29,716 nucleotides of DNA from Conidiobolus incongruus B7586 (lineage: Eukaryota > Entomophthoromycota > Entomophthoromycetes > Entomophthorales > Conidiobolaceae). A program made the position numbers and the translations under genes. Under the pieces are notes generated by a model. It did not search any database, was not told the origin of the DNA, and worked only from the letters and a program-made list of their open reading frames with translations. The stretch lies in NCBI GenBank assembly GCA_000697335.1, contig JNEM01009146.1, forward strand, positions 1 through 29,716, in the 5' to 3' direction. Within the stretch, counting starts at the first letter, position 1; each line of letters starts with the position of its first letter. Below, piece after piece: positions 22,838 through 29,716 of this stretch.

Positions 22838-24107
22838 TTATTTATGAATTAAATGGTATAGCGATTCTTTAGTTACTTTAGGTAGTGGCAAATTCTTAGT
22901 ATAATTATAATAGGCCAATTTGCCAACCAATTTCCAATCTCTAATATGTAAGCTTTGGTGATAGGGGTCAAAGTTAACTTTCTCGAGTCGATTCAGGTAT
23001 TGAATCAAAGGTACCTTAAATAGAATATTAAAATATTGTCGAATTTAACATCATAATCATCCCTTACCGAACTCAAAAACAATGGAAAAGCCTTTTGAAA
23101 ATTATTTTTTTGGTCTGAATTCAATTGATCCAACAAATAATTTAAGGTTAATAATTGATCGTTGGCCTTGGTAGCAACTTCGAAAATGGCATCTCTGAGA
23201 GGTTCTGTCACAGTTCGGGTTCTGAAGAGTTCTTCTTGAGAGATGTTATACTAAATCAACAATGCTATCATTTAATATAAACGATACTGAGTTAAATAAT
23301 TCAGCTTACATGAGCTAACAATTGGTCAGGAATGACTGATTCTTTAGTGACGGAGTGTAAATGGGGTAAACCTCTCAACAATGTAACGATTCCTTTAGCT
23401 TTACCCAAATGACTTAACAAACCTTCAATCACGCTATCTCTAATTTTCAAAATTTCCAATTGCAAATACAATTCGGAAGCGACGGTATTTTCAGTATAAG
23501 TCTCTAATTCTTCTAAAGTGATAAAATGGGGATTTTGAATATGGTCAATCTATCATAAATCATTAATATATATTCCAGCATTAAATTTTGTATAATTACT
23601 CTCTGATTAATGATTCTTTTAAAAAATGAAAAGGTCAAATCCGATTGATAAGTTTTGAAAGTATGATATAATAAAATTAAAATGGGATGTTCACTAACCT
23701 GATCCTACAAAATACTAATATTAATAATTTAAATATTAACATATATTTATAATGTACCTTCTTTAAACCATCTAGCCTTTCTTTCCACCACTGCAAACGA
23801 ATCAAACCCAACTGAGGTTGAGTGACTTGATCTCTTATATTTGCCAATTCAATAGACAAAGCTTTAATCGAATAAAAATGAGGTCTCGTCCTTGCATCCA
23901 AAAAAGTCGAAACTAAATATGAGTCATAATCATGCTTTCTATCAATATATAAATATTTAATAAAATTATTTTTAAAATTCCAATTCACCTAACAATATCT
24001 TTACAATCCGCCAAACTTTTCTCCAATTTAGCTTGCGAAAATTGTCTCAAAAAATAATTAAAATTTTTACTAATATCAATCAGTTGATGATTTCTTATTT
24101 TAATCAT
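22838..24107 (-). CDS. NDUFAF6: Complex I assembly factor NDUFAF6-like
   Basis: Mitochondrial protein of the squalene/phytoene synthase superfamily that is needed for NADH dehydrogenase (complex I) assembly in animals. Six exons on the minus strand: 24107-23989, 23938-23758, 23704-23600, 23549-23310, 23250-23068 and 23014-22838, introns 50-59 nt, 334 residues, close to the human length. It reads IVRKHDYDSYLVSTFL, then IELANIRDQVTQPQLGLIRL, QWWKERL, NTVASELYLQLEILKI, HLGKAKGIVTLLRGLPHLHS and the helical C terminus. The Asp-rich prenyl-diphosphate motifs of active synthases are not visible, as in NDUFAF6. Intron 1 has a GTGAAT donor. It lies 175 bp downstream of nothing but the DHODH start, on the same strand, so DHODH's upstream region is very short. 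No breaks found. The alternative, a true phytoene synthase, is unlikely. Confidence 0.92.
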
Positions 24108-25445
24108 TATTTTTGTTTGAATCAATATTTTTGAGAAATATTAAATCAGTACTGATAAGATCTTATAATTACAATTTAAAAAGATTTTAATTGATTATAA
24201 TTTATGGGAATTTGATTTTACACTCTAAAAAATTCAATAAGTTTTGATAAAAGGATATTTAAAATAACATCTTGTAAACAATTTACCTTATAATATAACT
24301 GAACAAAATAACTTGTATTAATATAAAATCAAATATCATAATGGCAACTATTAATATTTAATTAATTTTTTTACTTTGAAATTAATATTTTCATTTTGTA
24401 ATCATGTATAAATGCTCTTTTAGAAATATAAAAATATCAAAAATTATTATATTATAAACCTACAACTAAAGTATATTGCTATTAAGATAAAATATACCTA
24501 CCTAATACCAGCTAACATATATATTTTTTAATTCTCCAAAAATTTAAAAATGTAAAATGAATTATACCCTTACCAATTTTAGTTAAATAGAAAATTTACA
24601 AATAGTAATAATCATCAATATCACTCATTCAAACAACATCAATCTAATTAATAACCCAGATTCTCAAAAATGAAAGCATTTCCCAATATATTTAACACTA
24701 AAATCATCTTTTCAATTAATAATCAAAGATAAACTCTGCTTTAATAATAATCCTTTATAAAGTTAAACAATTCAATTAAAGGAAATGATAGATGAATAAT
24801 TACCTTTAATAAACTATTATCATTAATATATCTACCTATGAATTAAACAAAGCAAATATTACTATTTAAGCAAAAGAAAACAAAATATTATAAAATTAAC
24901 ATTAATAAATTTGGAATTACTGATACTAGCTAAAAGTGAATTTTGATTAATTTTTAGAAACAGACGCTAGGATAATTTATGATTCAAGTTTCAAAATTGA
25001 AGTCAAATTTTTAGGATATCAATTAAGGGTTAAATTAAATAATAACTAGTTAATATCACATTTGGATCATGTTCTTTATGGATTAAATAAGTTAACGAAC
25101 AAAAGTTGCTCAGTTGTGTACACGTAGCTGACCGCAGCTCAAACTGAGGTTTTAAGCTAAACTTACATTGAATAAATATAATAGATGATAATCTTTGGAA
25201 AGGATTAGGTAATTTTTATTCAATAAAGATTAATTATTGTTGAATAAAGATGATTTCATTTTTGCTGTTTGCATTCCAGGAATAAAATATAAGCTTAACT
25301 CATTGGTAAGGCACCAAGTTTAAATCTGATCAGGCTTCTCAAAATCAAGCCTGACCTAGCTATGGTTAGCTCATATTAATCGATCAGATGACGATATCAC
25401 TTTGAAATCCTGTACTATACAGAAGCATTGCGCCGTTTCAAGGAA
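24108..25445. other. Spacer with tRNA-promoter-like and hairpin patches
   Basis: AT-rich to about 25080 with nothing recognised. From 25080 to 25440 the base composition is less skewed, and there are a hairpin, an 8-bp GTGTACAC palindrome and patches resembling pol III A and B boxes (see findings). No complete tRNA folds by eye. Confidence 0.45.
25330..25354. repeat. Perfect 8-bp hairpin
   Basis: TCAGGCTT at 25330-25337 and its complement AAGCCTGA at 25347-25354 flank a 9-nt loop. It lies about 90 nt downstream of the stop of the orphan gene at 25446-25781, so it could sit in its 3' untranslated region. Confidence 0.55.
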
Positions 25446-25781
25446 CTATTCGTAAATAGTATCCATTATATCAGCTCCCATTGTAGCGAACTTTCTACGA
25501 TGCCGAGGCTTTCTTCTGTACACTCTTGGTACTGTTGAATTTTTACTAAGGTAACGATCTGGTAAGTAGGATTTTTCATTCCCCGCGCGTAATTTACCCA
25601 AATTGGCACATACCATCGTCAATACACAAGATGTGACAGGAGGAAGAGTAGGAGTTAATGGAGGCGACCATCCAATAATTTTCTTATCATGGGAATTGAT
25701 TTTACAAGGAGTGATGACACTAGAAAGATTATCCCGAAAGATCAAGGAAACGGGCATATAACTACAAGTTAAACCCACCAT
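25446..25781 (-). CDS. Orphan 111-residue protein
   Basis: Family not recognised. One exon, ATG at 25781 (MVGLTCSYMPVSLIF), TAG at 25448-25446. Base use and codon variety look coding and unlike the AT-rich flanks. It has a mid-region Pro-rich patch (WSPPLTPTLPPVTS), a Cys-containing VLTMVCANLGKL stretch and a basic cluster YRRKPRHRRKF that could bind nucleic acid or act as a nuclear signal; it ends MDTIYE. After the stop the same frame stays open for about 24 more codons, so the protein may have been longer, or an intron may be missed. A TATA box at 25965-25972 and a CCAAT cluster at 26092-26466 lie upstream. Possibly a single visible exon of a longer gene. Confidence 0.5.
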   Translation of the reverse strand: MVGLTCSYMPVSLIFRDNLSSVITPCKINSHDKKIIGWSPPLTPTLPPVTSCVLTMVCANLGKLRAGNEKSYLPDRYLSKNSTVPRVYRRKPRHRRKFATMGADIMDTIYE

Positions 25782-25964
25782 CGCTACTAATCGAACTTAA
25801 TATGACTGTCAAAGAAAAAACACAACGATGTCAGCTTTGGAGAGGATAAACAAATGAGATCAGTTCAATATTGAATTAAAAAATCAATTGCATACAAAAA
25901 TGAAAAAAAGATGTTGAAGTTCAAGAATTTTAATTTCCTACCCCTACACCATTCATAGGTCCGA

Positions 25965-25972
25965 TATTTATA
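25965..25972 (-). promoter_or_regulatory. TATA box (TATAAATA) upstream of orphan gene
   Basis: Reads TATAAATA on the minus strand in a stretch that is not simply AT-rich (flanked by GAG and TCGGACC). It lies about 185 nt upstream of the orphan ATG, a normal distance for a fungal promoter. A pyrimidine tract ending TTTGACAG just before the ATG could be a 5' leader intron acceptor. Confidence 0.4.
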
Positions 25973-26091
25973 CTCAAAATTTTCTTGTACACTCAACTAA
26001 ATCCAAATGCAAATTTTCAAGCAATTTCCATCACTCAATCAATTAGCTTGATTCCATTCATCAATTTCCCATCCCCAAACCCTGCAACGAG

Positions 26092-26466
26092 CCAATCACA
26101 GATAAGTTACCTAATTCGCTTAGGATCTGGAAATTTCAACAAACCTTACTAATGAACCAATCAATAATGAGCAATCTCCGAACTATTCAATTATCAGCTC
26201 TCATTCAACATTTTAAATCAACTTGAAAATACTCAATTCGAACTTGCAAGTTTTTTACCACCATACAACTAACTTTAAATAATAGATTTTAACATTTAAA
26301 TGGTAATCATTTTATTTCATAAAAGTTTAATCAATCTGAAACTTTGGAAGCGAGCAGATCACCAATAAAAATTCCAAACCAATTCAGCCAATGAGAATTC
26401 CCCATTATTGGCTTCAGTCTGGTTATTATTTTTGTGAGGATTGAGTGGTTATAATGGAGAACCAAT
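26092..26466. promoter_or_regulatory. Cluster of seven CCAAT boxes
   Basis: CCAAT pentamers at 26092-26096, 26157-26161, 26362-26366, 26379-26383, 26388-26392 and 26462-26466, and ATTGG at 26407-26411. The pair at 26387-26392/26407-26412 forms GCCAAT...ATTGGC. CCAAT is the site of the HAP/CBC (NF-Y) factor. The position, 310-690 bp upstream of the orphan gene's ATG, fits a promoter or upstream activating region. Confidence 0.45.
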
Positions 26467-26709
26467 TTAACTAACAATCTTATGGTCAATTTACTAAAGT
26501 AATCGATATAAACATGATTAAATTAACGATATATCCATTGTTAATCACTCTCATGCTTGATAATTATTAAAATGATGATATATTTACTTAATATTACATA
26601 TTTTCATATATTTATTACACTAATTTTATTGCTTGATATACCAATGACTTGATTATACTCAAAAATCAAATAGTTACCTTAAAAAAAACAAAAAGAAATG
26701 ACCTTAAGA

Positions 26710-26717
26710 TGACGTCA
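26710..26717. promoter_or_regulatory. Perfect CRE/ATF palindrome TGACGTCA
   Basis: The exact 8-bp palindrome bound by CREB/ATF-type bZIP factors, unusual in DNA this AT-rich. It lies about 930 bp upstream of the orphan gene's ATG and 2.1 kb downstream of the DSN1 stop. Sequence match only. Confidence 0.35.
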
Positions 26718-28812
26718 AGAGATATATTAAATCAAGAGCATACTATATGATAATATGGAGTTAAACCTACATCATAGTGGCTGTACATTCATATGGATAC
26801 ATTCATCAATTATAAAAATAAATTCGTAAATTAAAGATAAATTATTATTAACAAAACAATAATAGCCAAAATTAATTTAATAAAAAGTCATCATGATATC
26901 TAAAAATAAAATTTTGGGACTATTATAAGGCAAAATTGAAAAATTCTTCGGATTATTGCCAACAACCAGCTACATAATATATATTCACATGCTTGGAACA
27001 ATTTGAAGAATTATATTGGATAATTAAGATTTTAATTTAAATACTCGCCAACTTACCAGTTGAAAAGAAATTAATTGATAATTAATGAATATATGTAATG
27101 ATACTTAAGCTTCGCATTAAGCCGCCAAGCTAAAGCCCAAGAATCAACTAGCATAACTTACACCGATCAAATAATTTAGTACCCCTATTAAACAACAAAT
27201 CCTACAACAAATTCAGCATCTAGACACTCAATATCAATGAGGATGATTGTGTTTAAATGAGGTGAAATATTTTCAAAACTTTATTCAATTATTTTAATCA
27301 TATAGTATTAAAGTAATTCCAAAGATTTTCAAAAACTAGCTAATGAGGTTATGTTTTTAAACTATAGTATATATACTAACCAATATTGATAAAATAGAAT
27401 AATATAATTATATTTACAAATTATACTAAAGCCTTGACTGATAAATCAAAATACTATAAAATATACCCAAAAAATTTCCAAATAACATCAATATTAGAAT
27501 TTGAAACTTCATTATATTTCAAATTCATTTCACTAAATAAATACAAAACAATTAATTATAAAGGGAGCTCCTGGATCAATTTACAATTCAGCAAAACTAA
27601 CAAAGGTATATTTTGAATCTTAAGGAAAGATTTATAATTCCACTATCAATCGTCAAAAATTTGGAAGCATTTAGTATATTATTCAAGGATTAATTAGTCA
27701 AATAGTACAAACAATTAACATTCAAAATTATAATATTATTCTATAAACAGATAACCATTAATACATAAAGAATTAAACAAATATATGATAAAGATATTAA
27801 TGTTTTAACATTATTAAAAATAAATTATTTTATCAAAATAATAATTTGAACTTAAAATAAATAATATAACCAAAAAACAAATATTAATAAAAAATTAAAT
27901 TTATCATAATTATTGTTGTTTTATAATAATTATAAATATTAATAAAAACCCTAGTATATAATATTAAAAAAATATAAGCAGAAAGAACTAATCAGACATA
28001 TATATTAATAAACTAAACAATAAAAAATAGCATATATTATTTATGTATAAATATAAAAAAACATAGATTCAAAAAATTTATTAAATAATATAATATAAAA
28101 AATATTATAAAAATGAATCATTCAATCAATCAAGTATAAATAATCTTTATAATTATAGGATTTTTCATATTATTTCAATAATTAAATTATTTATTACCAC
28201 ATAAAGGAAGATAGTGATATATAATAATTGTCACAAATTTTGAAAATTTTTCTCTAATACAATTTAGTAATAATATACGTATTGGCAAAATGGGTGATAG
28301 TTTAATATCATATTAAATGCAAACATGAGAGAGCATATCAAACTCTCAAACTAGTTTATTAATTGATCTGAATATATTTTAATGAGGTTAATTACATTTT
28401 CACTTGTTATCTAAGTAGATGGTAAATAAACTAGAATACAATCACAACATAAATTTTCATGTACAGAGCTTTTTATATTGTGATTTAGTATATGAGGTTT
28501 TGTAATTATAAATTTATTAAACACAATTTGTTGTAAATTTAATGATAGTGTTATGGTAATTAGTGATGTTGAAAAAAATTGTAGTACGAACTTGAATACT
28601 TAAGTTTATCATAGTATAATGAGTAGGCTAAGATTATGTAATACAAAATATTAGATTGTCTATTAAAATAACTATTAAGGATTAAGTAGACTTAAAATTG
28701 AAAAATTATTATCATGTAGTTAAAATAAAAAGAGATTAATTAATTAAAAATTATTAGAGTTTAATAAAGTTAGTAAATGAAGATGTTAGTATAAGAACCA
28801 AGATTAAAATAT

Positions 28813-29716
28813 TTAACGTTTTGAATAAAGAGTGTGACCATATTTGAACTCTTCTGGCTTAAGTTCATCAGAATTTTTGGTCTTGTCTTTAAATCTTGTT
28901 ATACAGCGAACTAGTTTGACTGGGTCACAGTTTGCAATTCTAGGATGAAGAACACGATCCTGAATACTGATTGTCTCTCTGGTAAGAGTAGAGATATCAT
29001 CTGATAATTTATCTGAGGCAGTTGCGATAGTTGTTAAATTGGTTTCAAGTTCAGAAATTCCTTGAGAGACTGAATTGAGCAAATCAAGAATCTCCTTATC
29101 GCCTATTACAGGTTTATAAGGCTTGAGTAAGTCGAGCTCTTCACTATTAAATAACTCGTCAAGGCCAGGACGAGGCATCGCTGGCGCGCCACGGATGGAA
29201 TCAAGATAAGAAGCATGACGAGTATTCTGAAAGCTAGCTGCATTCCTCCACATTTGAATTTCATTTTTCAGTCTAAATTAGTTTGAATTAATCTAAAAAT
29301 AATAAGAAAATGATTAAATAATTTACTTGGCATTGGCGACCTCAAGCTGTCTCTTTTTGGCTATATTTGCTTCATTTTGAGGATTCAATTTGTGTGGCCT
29401 ATCTTCTTCATCAGGATGAATGGGACGCCTTAGCCAAAATGTATCGATTTCATGCTTATTCAAAGCTTCCAAGGCAATTTTTTGGATCTTTTTTGAAATT
29501 TCAAGTTCTTCTTTATGTGTACTTGCTTGAAATTCAATACAACGTTGAAGTAACCAACTTAGTAGAACTCTCATACGAGAAGGTTCAGGCATTTCAGCTG
29601 AAATATGTTTGAAAAAATCGGATTCACTGATATTTTGATGTGGATAACCCATTTCGCCAAAACCAAAAACAGAACGGCGAGAGGCGCGAAGTCCAAGAGA
29701 ATTTCTACGATTCCCG
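28813..29716 (-). CDS. DSN1: Kinetochore protein Dsn1/Mis13, 5' end missing
   Basis: Subunit of the Mis12/MIND complex that links centromeric CENP-C/Mif2 to the outer kinetochore. Two exons visible on the minus strand: 29716-29327 (runs off the window) and 29272-28813, with a 54-nt GTAAAT...TTTAG intron. The visible 283 or so residues begin in GNRRNSLGLRASRRSVFGFG, a basic region with two RRxS-type sites like those phosphorylated by Aurora B/Ipl1 in this family. Then come PHQNISESDFFKHI and MPEPSRMRVLLSWLLQR, the Mis13 core signature. A coiled-coil region follows (DKEILDLLNSVSQGISELET) and the C terminus is basic (GHTLYSKR). The acceptor used is the second of two TTTAG candidates, because the first gives an immediate stop. 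The start codon and N terminus lie outside the window. Confidence 0.9.

Larger units (their letters stand above)
25782..28812. other. 3 kb intergenic region
   Basis: Between the orphan gene and DSN1, both minus strand. The first 950 bp hold the regulatory-looking sites listed separately, including an octamer-like ATGCAAAT at 26007-26014. From about 26800 to 28800 it is AT-rich, with only chance-length frames and no RNA gene or repeat family recognised. Confidence 0.5.

Noticed and set aside
27434-27616. 60-residue plus-strand ORF
   Set aside because: Composition is that of the AT-rich flanks (Lys, Ile, Tyr, Asn, Phe dominated) and no promoter, intron or motif supports it.
1-29716. CRISPR array, rRNA, LTR or other virus-like element
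   Set aside because: No regularly spaced repeats, rRNA signatures, long terminal repeats, or polymerase/capsid motifs were seen; repeats are limited to microsatellites and short inverted repeats.

Overview
The window is a piece of a very AT-rich eukaryotic chromosome, most likely from an early-diverging fungus. The evidence is a fungal-type double-domain fluoride exporter, a peroxin-8-like gene (Pex8 is known from fungi), a fungal-type Mis13/Dsn1, and short introns throughout. In the eight recognised multi-exon genes I resolved 32 introns of 48-69 nt; 30 start GTA, two start GTG, all end AG, and several carry CTAAC-like branch sites. A complex I assembly factor (NDUFAF6), a quinone-linked class 2 dihydroorotate dehydrogenase and an F1-ATPase gamma subunit imply ordinary respiring mitochondria. 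This argues against anaerobic gut fungi and against complex I-less yeasts. Entomophthorales- or Harpellales-like fungi would fit the base composition, but the species is inference.

Layout, left to right: fluoride exporter FEX (minus, 643-1910); 2.2 kb AT-rich spacer; intronless secreted beta-hexosaminidase GH20 (plus, 4149-5861); 1.6 kb spacer; broken peroxin-8-like gene with its introns kept (plus, 7464-10213); BLOC-1 subunit 1 with one in-frame stop (minus, 10429-10965); SF3A3/Prp9 splicing factor sharing a 171-bp divergent promoter with it (plus, 11137-12833); an unrecognised decayed coding patch (13.5-14.0 kb); ATP3 (minus, 14247-15410); WDR59/SEA3 (plus, 16387-20746) with one unresolved reading-frame problem in its linker; DHODH (minus, 21265-22662) and NDUFAF6 (minus, 22838-24107) in tandem; an orphan 111-residue ORF with a TATA box and a CCAAT cluster upstream (minus, 25446-25781); about 3 kb of AT-rich sequence; and the 3' part of DSN1/MIS13 running off the right edge (minus, 28813-29716).

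These are mostly unlinked housekeeping genes: mitochondrial energy and pyrimidine metabolism, splicing, TORC1 signalling, kinetochore, lysosome/endosome traffic and fluoride resistance. I saw no operon-like logic, CRISPR array, rRNA, convincing tRNA or intact mobile element. The most unusual feature is that three host genes (PEX8-like, BLOC1S1, WDR59) carry reading-frame breaks while six other recognised genes, one of them partial, read cleanly through every splice junction. This could be real decay (strongest for the PEX8-like gene, with at least eight lesions), residual assembly errors, or in WDR59 an atypical intron. I did not find a convincing new biological system. The best leads are the PEX8-like decay, the BLOC1S1 stop and the orphan gene at 25.4 kb.
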